Assembly: GCF_002159735.1 (NCBI RefSeq)
Contig: NZ_NFJF01000003.1
Location: 62,001-126,000 of the forward strand
From: Olsenella sp. An270
GTDB lineage: Bacteria; Actinomycetota; Coriobacteriia; Coriobacteriales; Atopobiaceae
Length of the DNA stretch: 64,000 bases
Reading direction: 5' to 3'
Shown: in pieces, positions 27,500 through 35,295 of the stretch
Position numbering within the stretch: the stretch's first letter is position 1
How the letters are laid out: the number at the start of each line of letters is the position of its first letter
The notes under the pieces: generated by a model
What the model was told of the DNA's origin: nothing
The model's database searches: none
Seen by the model: the letters and a program-made list of their open reading frames with translations, nothing else
Program-made: the position numbers and the translations under genes

Positions 27500-28339
27500 A
27501 TGCGCGTCACGGTACTGATGGAGAACGGCACGCCGTCGAGCCGCCTCGCTGCGCGGCACGGGCTCAGCCTGTGGTTGGAGCTCGGGGACGGTCGACGCGT
27601 CCTCTTTGACATGGGGCCCGACGACGCGTTTCTCGCCAACGCCCGCACGCTGGGCGTGGACGTGACGACGGCGGACCTGGCGGTGCTCAGCCACGGGCAC
27701 TACGACCACGGTGGCGGGCTGCCTGCGTTTCTCGCCGCCTGCGACGCCGCGGGGCGAGAAGTGCCCGTCTACGTGCGCGAGCACGCCTTCGAGCAGCACG
27801 TCTCGGGAACGCCGGAGCGTCACCACGCGATCGGGCTGGACCCCGCCCTGGCTGCGGACCCGCGCGTCCGCATGGTGGGCGAGCGTTACGACCTGGGCGG
27901 CGGGCTCACGCTCCTCTCGACCACGCGCCGCGGCCACCCCGTCGCGCGCTCCAACGCGCGCCTGCTCATGCGGGGCGTCGACGGCTCTCTCACACCGGAC
28001 TCCTTCGCGCACGAGCAGAGCCTCCTGGTGGAGGAGAGCGGCCGTTGCGTCCTGGTCTCCGGCTGCTCGCACGGCGGGATCCTCAACCTCATGGACGCGG
28101 CGGAGGAGGCCTGCGGCGCACCGCTCGACGCGGTGGTGGCCGGGTTTCACCTCATGGACCCCAGCGGTGGCACCGTGGAGGACGCGGGGCTCACGCGCGG
28201 GCTCGCCCGGAAGCTGGCGTCGCGCCGGGCGACCTACCTCACGTTCCACTGCACCGGCATCGACGCCTTCGCGGTCCTGCGCGACGAGCTCGGCGAGCGT
28301 GTGCGCTACCTGCACGTGGGCAGCCGCGCCGAGGTGTGA
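27500..28339 (+). CDS. Metallo-beta-lactamase-fold protein, dihydropterin-RFAP synthase-like
   Basis: The 279-residue protein shows 'GLSLWLELGDGRRVLFDMGP', the metal motif 'LSHGHYDHGGG' near residue 64, 'LVSGCSHGGILNLM' and a final 'TFHCTG'. This layout matches the group annotated as 7,8-dihydropterin-6-methyl-4-(beta-D-ribofuranosyl)-aminobenzene 5'-phosphate synthase, a label often given to proteins of unknown substrate. ATG 27500 is behind GGAGG. A small membrane protein and a NUDIX gene follow on the same strand. Confidence 0.88.
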   Translation: MRVTVLMENGTPSSRLAARHGLSLWLELGDGRRVLFDMGPDDAFLANARTLGVDVTTADLAVLSHGHYDHGGGLPAFLAACDAAGREVPVYVREHAFEQHVSGTPERHHAIGLDPALAADPRVRMVGERYDLGGGLTLLSTTRRGHPVARSNARLLMRGVDGSLTPDSFAHEQSLLVEESGRCVLVSGCSHGGILNLMDAAEEACGAPLDAVVAGFHLMDPSGGTVEDAGLTRGLARKLASRRATYLTFHCTGIDAFAVLRDELGERVRYLHVGSRAEV

Positions 28340-28383
28340 CGCGTCGACGGGGTACAATTGCCCCAGTCGTCCCGGGAGGTCCC

Positions 28384-28587
28384 ATGCAGATCATCAGTGC
28401 GCTCTTCGCGCTGCTCATCGTCGCGTTTGTCGTCTCGCTCGTCATCTCGTTTTTGGTGAACATCGTCGCCGGAGCGCTCTCCATGCTGCCCGCTATCTTC
28501 GTGATCGTGGCCATCTGGTTCTTCGTGCGCGGCGGCAAGATCCACGTCGAGTTCCCCGACCGTCGCGACCGCGACGACCGCTACTAG
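28384..28587 (+). CDS. Small membrane protein
   Basis: The 67-residue product has two hydrophobic helices (about residues 3-28 and 32-50) and a charged tail rich in Asp and Arg ('DRRDRDDRY'). GGGAGGT precedes ATG 28384 and the NUDIX gene starts 14 bp after its stop. No family recognised; function unknown. Confidence 0.65.
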   Translation: MQIISALFALLIVAFVVSLVISFLVNIVAGALSMLPAIFVIVAIWFFVRGGKIHVEFPDRRDRDDRY

Positions 28588-28601
28588 GGGGCGAGAGGGA
28601 C

Positions 28602-29105
28602 ATGGCGACGCCCGAGTTCATCCTTCGCCTGCGCGAGAAGATCGGCCACGACCTGCTGTGGCTCATCGGCGTGAGCGCCTACGTGGAGGACGGCGAGGGC
28701 CGCGTGCTCCTGGGCCGGCGCGCCGACACGGGGGAGTGGGCGCTCGTCTACGGCATCAACGAGCCGGGCGAGGAGCCGGCGGACACCGTTGCCCGCGAGG
28801 TCGCCGAGGAGACGGGCGTGGACGTGGTGCCCACGGACCTGGTGCGCGTGAGCGCCCAGCACTACGAGACCGTCTACGCCAACGGGGACCGGACGCAGTA
28901 CCTGGACCTCATGTTCGTCTGCCGGCTCGCCGAGGGCGGGCGCTCCGTGCCGAGCGTGGCTGACGACGAGAGCCTCGAGGTGGGCTGGTTCGCGCCCGAC
29001 GCGCTGCCGGAGCCGCTCGCGGCGTCGACGGTCGAGCGCCTCGCCGCGCTCGCCGCATGGCACGAGGCGGGCGCGAGCAGGGCGCTCTTCTCGTTTGGGG
29101 AGTAG
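28602..29105 (+). CDS. NUDIX hydrolase
   Basis: The 167-residue protein has the Nudix box GINEPGEEPADTVAREVAEE-TGV at about residues 50-72, fitting Gx5Ex7REUxEExGU. Such enzymes cleave nucleoside diphosphates linked to another group, often house-cleaning substrates such as oxidised nucleotides or NADH. The order is MBL-fold protein, small membrane protein, NUDIX, possibly one transcript. Confidence 0.92.
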   Translation: MATPEFILRLREKIGHDLLWLIGVSAYVEDGEGRVLLGRRADTGEWALVYGINEPGEEPADTVAREVAEETGVDVVPTDLVRVSAQHYETVYANGDRTQYLDLMFVCRLAEGGRSVPSVADDESLEVGWFAPDALPEPLAASTVERLAALAAWHEAGASRALFSFGE

Positions 29106-29119
29106 TCCGGGGCGCTACG

Positions 29120-29518
29120 CTACCAGCGGATCGTGTAGGGGTCCTTGGTGAACGAGCAGAACGTGGCGGTCACGTTCTCCAGCGCGAAGACCTCGCAGTT
29201 GCCGTCGTCCGCGGCATACATGGGCTGCAGCTCGGGGTACTCCGCGAGCACGGCCTCGCGAGCCTCCAGGCGGTCGTCGAGCACGGCGTCGGCCTCGACG
29301 CGCAGCCACGAGCCGTCGGCGCCCGTCGCGCAGATCGCCACGCGCGGGTGGGCGAGCATCTGGTCGGAGACGGCCTTGGCCTTGCCGGTCTGGATGTAGA
29401 GCCTGCCCTCGAACTTGGCGATGGTGCCAAAGGGGCGCACCTGCGGATCGCCCTTCTCGTCCACGGTCGCCAGGAAGTACGTGGGATTGGCCTTGAGGTA
29501 GGCGAGAACCTCGTCCAT
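29120..29518 (-). CDS. Pyridoxamine 5'-phosphate oxidase-like FMN-binding protein
   Basis: This 132-residue split-barrel protein has 'YFLATVDEKGDPQVRPFGTIAKFEGRLYIQTG' near the N-terminus, typical of the short PNPOx-like family that binds FMN, haem or F420. It is too short for the true pyridoxamine oxidase and the family is functionally diverse. It is convergent with the NUDIX gene (14 bp between stops). Start 29518 has AAAGGAGC. Confidence 0.88.
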   Translation of the reverse strand: MDEVLAYLKANPTYFLATVDEKGDPQVRPFGTIAKFEGRLYIQTGKAKAVSDQMLAHPRVAICATGADGSWLRVEADAVLDDRLEAREAVLAEYPELQPMYAADDGNCEVFALENVTATFCSFTKDPYTIRW

Positions 29519-29557
29519 GGGTGCTCCTTTCGCACGGGAACGGCTGTTGGCGCTACT

Positions 29558-30061
29558 TTACTCCGCTGCGGGAGCGGCGAGGCGCTGCTTGTAGTAGATC
29601 TTCACGGCGAGCAGGACGAGCGCGAGAAATACCAGCGTGGCCGCCACGGAGACCATGGACTCAAAGCCCACGAGCGCCCCGACGAAGACGGCCACCATGG
29701 CGAGCGCTGGTAGCAGCTGGACGTAGGCGCGCGCGACCTCGCGCTCGAGGTGGGCCTGGAGCTCGTCGTTCTCGCGGGCGAGGAAGCGTCGCAGCTCGGT
29801 CTCGTCTTGGAGGGCGCGGCGCAGGTTGAGGACCTGTCGTGCGGTGATGCCGGCGGCGACAGTAAACATGCCCACCATGAACCCCGAGAGAAAGCCTGAG
29901 GCGCGCACGTCTCCGCGCAGGGCGGGGAGCGCGTCGGTCGTGATGAGCGCGACCAGGGATACCCATGCGACGAACATGACGGCGAGCAGGATTCTCTCGC
30001 GACGCAGGCGGCGGCGGATGGTGGTGCGCAGCGCTTCGGCGGTGTTCTTCATGGTGATCAC
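29558..30061 (-). CDS. Membrane partner of a small Xre regulator
   Basis: The 167-residue protein has two hydrophobic helices early (about residues 22-45 and 52-75), a charged coiled-coil-like segment ('LRRALQDETELRRFLARENDELQAHLEREV', residues 82-110) and two more helices. The GTG start at 30061 overlaps the TGA of the Xre gene (GTGA). Two-gene units of a short Xre regulator plus a four-helix membrane protein are common in Gram-positives; the role of the membrane protein is not known. Confidence 0.8.
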   Translation of the reverse strand: MITMKNTAEALRTTIRRRLRRERILLAVMFVAWVSLVALITTDALPALRGDVRASGFLSGFMVGMFTVAAGITARQVLNLRRALQDETELRRFLARENDELQAHLEREVARAYVQLLPALAMVAVFVGALVGFESMVSVAATLVFLALVLLAVKIYYKQRLAAPAAE

Positions 30062-30267
30062 AGCTCCTCGTCTATCTCGGAAAAGTCAAAGACGTCCTCG
30101 ATCGTGAGGCCAAAGTGCCGGGCGATCTTGTAGGCGAGCGGCAGGGAGGCGGTGTATTTGCCCACCTCGATGGACGTGATGGTCTGCCGCGTGGTGCCCA
30201 CGGCGTCGGCGAGCTCGGCCTGGCTCATCTTGCGCGCGCGGCGCAGCTCCTTGATGCGCGTTCGCAT
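30058..30267 (-). CDS. Small Xre-family (YozG-like) transcriptional regulator
   Basis: The 69-residue protein is almost only a helix-turn-helix: 'KELRRARKMSQAELADAVGTTRQTITSIEVGKYTASLPLAYKIA', ending in an acidic tail. ATG 30267 follows GAGGAGG. Three direct repeats of GCTTTGCAA at 23-bp intervals overlap its promoter, so it very probably represses itself and the overlapping membrane gene. Confidence 0.92.
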   Translation of the reverse strand: MRTRIKELRRARKMSQAELADAVGTTRQTITSIEVGKYTASLPLAYKIARHFGLTIEDVFDFSEIDEEL

Positions 30268-30291
30268 GGGCCTCCTCTCGTGCCGGAGTTA

Positions 30292-30356
30292 TGCAAAGCT
30301 TGCTTTGCAATATAAGCATAGTACGCTTTGCAAGAAATGACAAGCAGGCTTTGCAA
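30292..30356 (-). promoter_or_regulatory. Xre autoregulatory operator with promoter
   Basis: GCTTTGCAA occurs at 30302-30310, 30325-30333 and 30348-30356, exactly 23 bp apart, and an inverted copy (TGCAAAGC) lies at 30292-30299. On the minus strand TTGTCA (30343-30338) and TATGCT (30320-30315) are 17 bp apart, so the repeats cover both promoter hexamers. Confidence 0.75.
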
Positions 30357-30400
30357 AGAGTCGGTAAGGTCACGCATGGGGCCGCTGGGCGAGAAGTACC

Positions 30401-30461
30401 TGGTGCCGGAATTGGGACGTATGCGTGTGCGCGGCACGCATACGTCCCAATTCCGGCACCA
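30401..30461. repeat. Perfect 27-bp hairpin
   Basis: The arms 30401-30427 and 30435-30461 are exact complements around a 7-base loop. Arm sequence contains GGTGCCGGAATTGGGACG. The inner part shares CAATTC(C)GGCAC with the palindromes at 6784 and 7985. It lies in the 304-bp gap between the TetR gene end and the Xre gene start. Confidence 0.85.
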
Positions 30462-30571
30462 TTCGCACGCATATGAGGCTATTTCGGCACTGCGGCACGC
30501 AGATGCCAGAAATCAGGCGCCAGGGGTTTTCTCGCACGGGGCCCAGGCCCCGGGTTCTTCTCGACAGCGTG
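30462..30571. other. Gap downstream of the TetR gene
   Basis: No gene is visible in this stretch. It holds a GC-rich hairpin (CGGGGCC/GGCCCCG, 30537-30552) that may end the TetR transcript, although no clear T-run follows, and a copy of the CTTCTCG motif at 30557. Confidence 0.4.
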
Positions 30572-31213
30572 CTACCGTGCGTAGTGCCCGAGGCACATCC
30601 CTATGAAGTCGCGCATCTCGGCGCGGAAGTCCGTCTCGGCGCGCTCGATCTCAAGGCGTCTCAGCGCCTCGGCGATGAGCGGGTTGCTCCAGCAGGAGCT
30701 GACGAGGCCCGTAGCGTGGTAGTAGACGGCCATGAGCAGCGGCTCCACGCGCCCGGGCGCGACGCCCGTGACCTGCGGCAGGCGCTCGCGCATCTCGTCC
30801 ACGTGCGCGTAGTAGCCGCGCTTGAAGTCCATGAGGCGCTCGACGGTGACGTTGGTCTCAACGATGGTAGTGAGCAGGTCGCCCAGACGGAAGTACTCCT
30901 GGTGGGCGGCAGCGACGTCTGCCCAGGCATCGGCGGCCTCGGCGGGGGCGAGCTCTGCGTCCTCGGGCAGGGCGGCGAGAAGGGCCTCGAAGTAGGCGTC
31001 GCACTCGTCGGCCGTGAGCAGGAGGAAGATCTCCTCCTTGGTGGTCACGTACTTGTAGAGGTTGGCGCGCGACCAGCCGAGCTCCTCGGCGATCGTGGTG
31101 AGCGTGATCTCGTGATAGGGGCGCACCGCGAACTGACGGCGGACGGCGCCCTTGATCTCGTCGAGACGCTGCTCCTTCTGCTCGGGGCTCCTCGCCCTGA
31201 TGAACTCGGCCAT
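30572..31213 (-). CDS. TetR-family regulator
   Basis: The 213-residue protein has the TetR DNA-binding domain 'ITLTTIAEELGWSRANLYKYVTTKEEIFLLL' at about residues 34-66 and a C-terminal helical domain of the TetR_C_24/YfbB-like type. ATG 31213 follows GGAGGAG. It is divergent from the Fe-alcohol dehydrogenase gene, and GTCACTT half-sites in the gap are the likely operators. A TATACT -10 serves the minus strand in the same gap. Confidence 0.9.
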   Translation of the reverse strand: MAEFIRARSPEQKEQRLDEIKGAVRRQFAVRPYHEITLTTIAEELGWSRANLYKYVTTKEEIFLLLTADECDAYFEALLAALPEDAELAPAEAADAWADVAAAHQEYFRLGDLLTTIVETNVTVERLMDFKRGYYAHVDEMRERLPQVTGVAPGRVEPLLMAVYYHATGLVSSCWSNPLIAEALRRLEIERAETDFRAEMRDFIGMCLGHYAR

Positions 31214-31276
31214 GACTCCTCCGTACGGTCGCTGCGCAAAGTATACCGCAGCCAAACCACAAATAAGCGAAATCGC

Positions 31277-31317
31277 GTCACTTATATCTTTACAAGTGAC
31301 GTGACGTCACTTATGAT
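31277..31317 (+). promoter_or_regulatory. Fe-alcohol dehydrogenase promoter with embedded TetR-type operator
   Basis: TTTACA (31289-31294) and TATGAT (31312-31317) are 17 bp apart. The spacer contains the 19-bp palindrome AAGTGACGTGACGTCACTT (31294-31312, one central mismatch), and another GTCACTT at 31277-31283 makes a second inverted pair. A repressor bound here would block RNA polymerase. Confidence 0.75.
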
Positions 31318-31346
31318 GAGGCCAACCTACGAGGAAGGGAGCGGAC

Positions 31347-32528
31347 ATGCTCGGCAACTTCACCTATCACAACCCCACCAAGCTCATCTTTGGCAAGGAC
31401 GCCATGGATGCCCTCGCGACGGAGCTCGCGGCCTATGGCCCCACGGTCCAGCTCGTCTACGGCGGCGGCTCCATCAAGAAGAACGGCATCTACGACCAGG
31501 TGGTCGCGGCGCTCGCGGCGGCGGGCAAGACCGTCGTCGAGGACGCGGGCGTCATGCCCAACCCCACGGTCGAGAAGCTCTACGAGGGCGTGGCCATCGC
31601 GCGCGAGAACCACGTCGATCTCATCCTCGCGGTGGGCGGCGGCTCCTGCATCGACTACGCCAAGGGCGTGGCCGTCTCGGCCAACCTGCCGGCGGACGTG
31701 GACCCCTGGCAGAAGTACTGGGTGGACTTTGACGAGCCGGCGGCCGACCTCGACGTCATCCCCGTGGGCTCGGTCCTCACGATGGTGGGCACGGGCTCGG
31801 AGATGAACTGCGGCTCGGTCATCACCAACCACGAGACCAAGATGAAGGTCGGTCACGTCTTTGCCGACGAGCGCGTGTTCCCGCGCTTTGCCGTGCTGAA
31901 CCCCGAGTTCACCTACTCGCTGCCCACGTACCAGATGGTCGCCGGCATCTTTGACATCATGAACCACATCACCGAGCAGTACTTCTCGGGCACCGACGAC
32001 AACACCTCCGACTATCTCTCCGAGGGCCTCATGCGGTCGCTCGTGACCGCCAGCCGCGCCGCCGTGGCCAACCCGGAGGACTACGAGGCCCGCTCCAACA
32101 TCATGTGGTGCGCCACCTGGGCGCTCAACACGCTCGTCTCGCGCGGCAAGTCCACGGACTGGGAGGTCCACATGCTCGGCCAGGCCGTGGGCGCCCACAC
32201 CGACGCCACGCACGGCATGACGCTCGCCGCCGTGGCGCTGCCGTACTATCGCCTGGTCATGCCCTATGGCATGGAGAAGTTCGCGCGGTTTGCGACCAAC
32301 GTGTGGGGCATCTCGCCCGAGGGACGCACGACCGAGGAGCTCGCTGCCGCCGGCCTCGACGCCATGGAGGCCTGGATGCACGAGATCGGCTGCGTCATGA
32401 GCATCTCCGAGCTCGGTGCCACCGAGGACATGATTGAACCCATCGCCGACTCCACCCTCGTCATGCAGGGTGGCTACCACGTGCTCTCCCGCGACGAGAT
32501 CGTGGCGGTGCTGCGAGCGAGCCTGTAG
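31347..32528 (+). CDS. Iron-containing alcohol dehydrogenase (butanol dehydrogenase/YqhD type)
   Basis: This 393-residue cytoplasmic NAD(P)H-dependent dehydrogenase reduces aldehydes to alcohols. It has 'GGGSIKKNGIYDQV', the nucleotide-binding 'ILAVGGGSCIDYAKG', and metal ligands in 'GIFDIMNHITEQYF' and 'DATHGMTLA'. These place it with the BdhA/YqhD branch that detoxifies aldehydes. AAGGGAG precedes ATG 31347. Expression is probably controlled by the divergent TetR protein. A strong hairpin starts at the last base of its stop codon. Confidence 0.93.
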   Translation: MLGNFTYHNPTKLIFGKDAMDALATELAAYGPTVQLVYGGGSIKKNGIYDQVVAALAAAGKTVVEDAGVMPNPTVEKLYEGVAIARENHVDLILAVGGGSCIDYAKGVAVSANLPADVDPWQKYWVDFDEPAADLDVIPVGSVLTMVGTGSEMNCGSVITNHETKMKVGHVFADERVFPRFAVLNPEFTYSLPTYQMVAGIFDIMNHITEQYFSGTDDNTSDYLSEGLMRSLVTASRAAVANPEDYEARSNIMWCATWALNTLVSRGKSTDWEVHMLGQAVGAHTDATHGMTLAAVALPYYRLVMPYGMEKFARFATNVWGISPEGRTTEELAAAGLDAMEAWMHEIGCVMSISELGATEDMIEPIADSTLVMQGGYHVLSRDEIVAVLRASL

Positions 32529-32554
32529 GCCAAAGGGGTTAGGCCCCTTTGGCC
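32528..32554 (+). terminator. Terminator hairpin after the Fe-alcohol dehydrogenase
   Basis: GGCCAAAGGGG (32528-32538) pairs perfectly with CCCCTTTGGCC (32544-32554) around TTAGG. There is no long T-run after it, so it may need Rho or act bidirectionally. Confidence 0.65.
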
Positions 32555-32693
32555 CCTTCGCCCGCTTGCACGGGCTCGCCGAAATAACATGCAGAATCCG
32601 ACTTTCTCCAAACTTTGTCCTGCAAATATATGAAGTGAAATTGGATTATGCGTGTTAATTGACTCAAGGGAAAGGATGGGAGCGGAGAAGAAC

Positions 32694-32954
32694 ATGCTGA
32701 CGAGAAGGAGCTTCCTAGCGGTTGCGGCAGGGGCAGCCAGCCTGTTTGCAGCCGGTTGCGCTGGCGAGAAGGGCGAGGTGCTCGAAGAGGCTGCCGCACC
32801 GGCGGGCAACGTGCTCGTGGCGTACTTCTCGGCGACGGGCAACACGGAGGCCGCGGCCACCGCGAGCGTCGAGCGCGCGGACGGGATCAATCCCGAGCTT
32901 ACGCAGGTCACGCCCGACGGCTGGGCAGACTACGCATCCGGTCTGGAGCTATAG
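32694..32954 (+). pseudogene. Truncated flavodoxin-type lipoprotein
   Basis: The 86-residue product starts with a Tat-like lipoprotein signal ('MLTRRSFLAVAAGAASLFAAGC'-type, lipobox FAAGC) and the first strand and phosphate loop of a flavodoxin ('NVLVAYFSATGNTEAAA'). After that the fold stops: only about 30 residues unlike flavodoxin remain. A complete domain needs at least 140 residues, so an internal deletion is likely. AGCGGAG lies before ATG 32694. The FMN reductase gene starts 9 bp later. A short but real protein is not excluded. Confidence 0.6.
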
Positions 32955-32963
32955 GAGAGGATC

Positions 32964-33503
32964 ATGAACATCGTCATTCTGCAGGGGAGCCCCAACCGCG
33001 ACGGCTCCACCGCCATCCTCTGCGAGGAGTTCGCGCGCGGCGCTCGCCAGGCGGGGCATGACGTTGAGCGCATCGACGTGGCGCAGGCGGACGTGCACCC
33101 CTGCACGGGCTGCGTGGCCTGCGGCTATGGTGCGCGTCCGTGCGTCCAGCGTGATGGCATGGCCGCGATCCTGGAGAAGGTCCTCGCGGCCGACGTGCTT
33201 GTCCTGGCGACGCCGCTCTACTACTACGGTATGTCCGCCCAGCTCAAGGCTGTGATCGACCGCTTCTGCTCCGAGAACCCCGCCATCACGGCGCGGCGGC
33301 TGCGCTCCGTCCTTCTCGCCGATGCGTGGAACGCGGACAGCTGGACCTTCGAAGCTCTGGAGGCGCACTACGACACGCTCGTCCGCTACCTCGACCTGCG
33401 CGACTGCGGGCGCGTGCTCGGCTACGGCTGCGGCACGCCGTCCATGACGCGTGCCACGGACGCCCCGCAGCGCGCCTTCGAGCTGGGGCGCTCGCTGCGG
33501 TAG
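32964..33503 (+). CDS. Flavodoxin-fold NAD(P)H-dependent oxidoreductase
   Basis: The 179-residue protein has the FMN phosphate loop 'LQGSPNRDGSTAIL', the Cys-containing 'CTGCVACGYGARPC' that resembles the iron-sulfur flavoprotein group, and 'ATPLYYYGMSAQLKAVIDR' around the flavin ring. It is a cytoplasmic FMN-dependent reductase; the electron acceptor is unknown. GAGAGGA precedes ATG 32964. Confidence 0.88.
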   Translation: MNIVILQGSPNRDGSTAILCEEFARGARQAGHDVERIDVAQADVHPCTGCVACGYGARPCVQRDGMAAILEKVLAADVLVLATPLYYYGMSAQLKAVIDRFCSENPAITARRLRSVLLADAWNADSWTFEALEAHYDTLVRYLDLRDCGRVLGYGCGTPSMTRATDAPQRAFELGRSLR

Positions 33504-33580
33504 CGTCCACGATCTCCCGCACGGCCGTGTCGTGTGCTACAACGGTGCTCGTTGGACGGCAGACGAGGGAGGCGCGACGT

Positions 33581-33769
33581 GTGGCTCTGCTGGCGGCGTG
33601 CGGTTCGGCGCTCTTTGCGGGCGCGACGGCGGTTCTCGCCAAGCTCGGCGTGCGCGAGACGGACTCCGACCTAGTGACGGCGCTGGTGCTGCGCGAGCGG
33701 CTGGGCCGCCGCGATCTGGGCGGCCTTGCGCTCCTGGTGGCGGGCACGCTCGCAATCGCCGCCGCGTGA
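33581..33769 (+). pseudogene. EamA/DMT transporter remnant
   Basis: GTG 33581, behind GGGAGG, begins 'ALLAACGSALFAGATAVLAKLGV', the first helix of an EamA-type drug/metabolite transporter. After about 36 residues it jumps to 'LVLRERLGRRDLGGLALLVAGTLAIAAA', the last helix of the same family, and stops. The eight or so helices between are gone, so this is an in-frame internal deletion. It sits next to another truncated gene, the flavodoxin lipoprotein at 32694. Confidence 0.75.
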
Positions 33770-33807
33770 GGGAGAGGCGAAGGCGAGAAGAACCTCGTGG
33801 GTCGTCC

Positions 33808-34356
33808 CTACGCCCAGCCGCGTGTCCGGAGCTCGGCGACCAGCGGCTCGAGGTGACTGCGCTCGCAGCCATCGTAGCCCTCGCGCATTTGGGCGAGGGC
33901 TGTGGCCGAGCGCTGGTCCCCCTTGCGCACCTCGCTCTCGAGCATCTTGAAGTAGACGCGCATCATGACCTTGTCAACCGCGCCGAGCCGTTCGAAGTGA
34001 AAGCCGCCCTGGCAGTAGCACCACGGCAGGTCCGGGTAGGCCCCTGCGGGGAAGGAGCGACGGAACGCCTCCTCGTGCTCGCCTGCGGGCCAGAGCTCGC
34101 AGGGCATGGGCGTGGCGCCCACGGCAACCACGGCATAGTGCTTCTCACCGTGAGCCGCCATATAGGTCTGGAACCGTTTTGCCCCCTTGAGTGATGCCGC
34201 GTGGAACCAGCTGCAGAGGATCACGAGGTCCGCGTCTGCGGCGGTGGCCTCGATTCTTTCAAGCGGGACTGCCTGGCATCCGAGTTCCTCCGCGAGCCAG
34301 TCGGCGTATCTCTTGGCAGAGCCCGTCTGTGAGCAGAAGGCAACGACCGCGCTCAT
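33808..34356 (-). CDS. Flavodoxin-domain protein
   Basis: The 182-residue protein has a flavodoxin-like phosphate loop 'FCSQTGSAKRYADWLAEELG' at the N-terminus, 'LVILCSWFHAASLKGAKRF' and a later 'WCYCQGGFHFERLG', typical of the Flavodoxin_5/protoporphyrinogen-oxidase-like group. It is probably an FMN electron carrier in the cytoplasm. AAAGGGG precedes ATG 34356. It lies next to another flavodoxin-type gene on the same strand. Confidence 0.82.
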   Translation of the reverse strand: MSAVVAFCSQTGSAKRYADWLAEELGCQAVPLERIEATAADADLVILCSWFHAASLKGAKRFQTYMAAHGEKHYAVVAVGATPMPCELWPAGEHEEAFRRSFPAGAYPDLPWCYCQGGFHFERLGAVDKVMMRVYFKMLESEVRKGDQRSATALAQMREGYDGCERSHLEPLVAELRTRGWA

Positions 34357-34484
34357 GGCGACCCCTTTCGGCGGCTGGCGAATTCCACGTTCTTCTCGCC
34401 AGTCTACGGAGTCGACGTCAGCTCTTGGTAAGCCGCTGGCGAGATGCAGTGCTTGGAGGGCTCTGGCCGCCGGCGCGGCAGTCC

Positions 34485-35120
34485 CTACCGTATGAAGTTC
34501 GTCTGCTGGCCGGCTTCCTGCGCGGGCAGCGGCACGCCCGCCGCGCGGCCCGCCTCCAGGCACTTGAGCATCCAGGCCATGTTGCGGCCGAGCTGGCGCA
34601 TGGTCCAGAGGCCCTCGGCGTCTGCTTCGGTCTCCTCGGCCACGTTGCCGTGCACGTTGTTCCAGTAGCGCGAGCTCACGACCGGCATCTGTGCGATGGT
34701 GAAGAACTTGTTGATGTCGTCGAAGGCCGAGGTGGTGCCGCCGCGCCGCGCGCTCGCGACTGCCGCCGCCGGCTTGTACGCGAGCACGTTGGGCGCCCCC
34801 GCGCGACCGTTGCTGTAGAAGAGGCGGTCCATGAAGCCCAGAAGCGACGCCGCGGCGTGCGCGTAGTGCACCGGCGCGCCAAAGATAAAGCCGTCGGCCT
34901 TTGCGGCCTTGGGGCGGAACTCGTTCACCACGTCATCGAACGCGCAGCGGCCGAGCTTGGCGCAGCCTCCGCAGGCCACGCAGCCACCCACGGGCCGAGC
35001 ACCGATCCAGAAGATCTCCGCCTCGATGCCCTCGGTCTCCAGCGTGCGCGCCACCTCCTCGAGTGCGCGGTTGGTGCTCCCCGCCTTGTGCGGGCTTCCG
35101 TTCACGAGCATGACCTTCAT
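34485..35120 (-). CDS. Flavodoxin family NAD(P)H-dependent oxidoreductase
   Basis: The 211-residue protein has 'LVNGSPHKAGSTNRALEE' for FMN phosphate, 'CVACGGCAKLGRC' (Cys-rich, like iron-sulfur flavoproteins) and 'FGAPVHYAHAAASLLGFMDRL'. It is related to the protein at 32964 but not a recent copy. Start 35120 has GGAGAAG. It is divergent from the restriction locus that begins at 35296. Confidence 0.88.
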   Translation of the reverse strand: MKVMLVNGSPHKAGSTNRALEEVARTLETEGIEAEIFWIGARPVGGCVACGGCAKLGRCAFDDVVNEFRPKAAKADGFIFGAPVHYAHAAASLLGFMDRLFYSNGRAGAPNVLAYKPAAAVASARRGGTTSAFDDINKFFTIAQMPVVSSRYWNNVHGNVAEETEADAEGLWTMRQLGRNMAWMLKCLEAGRAAGVPLPAQEAGQQTNFIR

Positions 35121-35295
35121 GGGCTTCTCCTATCGTGTTGCGCTGGGAGTGCAATTTACCTCAATAATGCGCCGAAATTGAGCGTTGTCTGAGAGGGTTT
35201 TCATTGGTCCCGTTGTCACACCCCGATGGGAGTCCTCGTCTGTTGCGGTAAGGTGGGAGGGGCAGGGCCGTTCGATAGTTTGAGAGGCGGGATAG

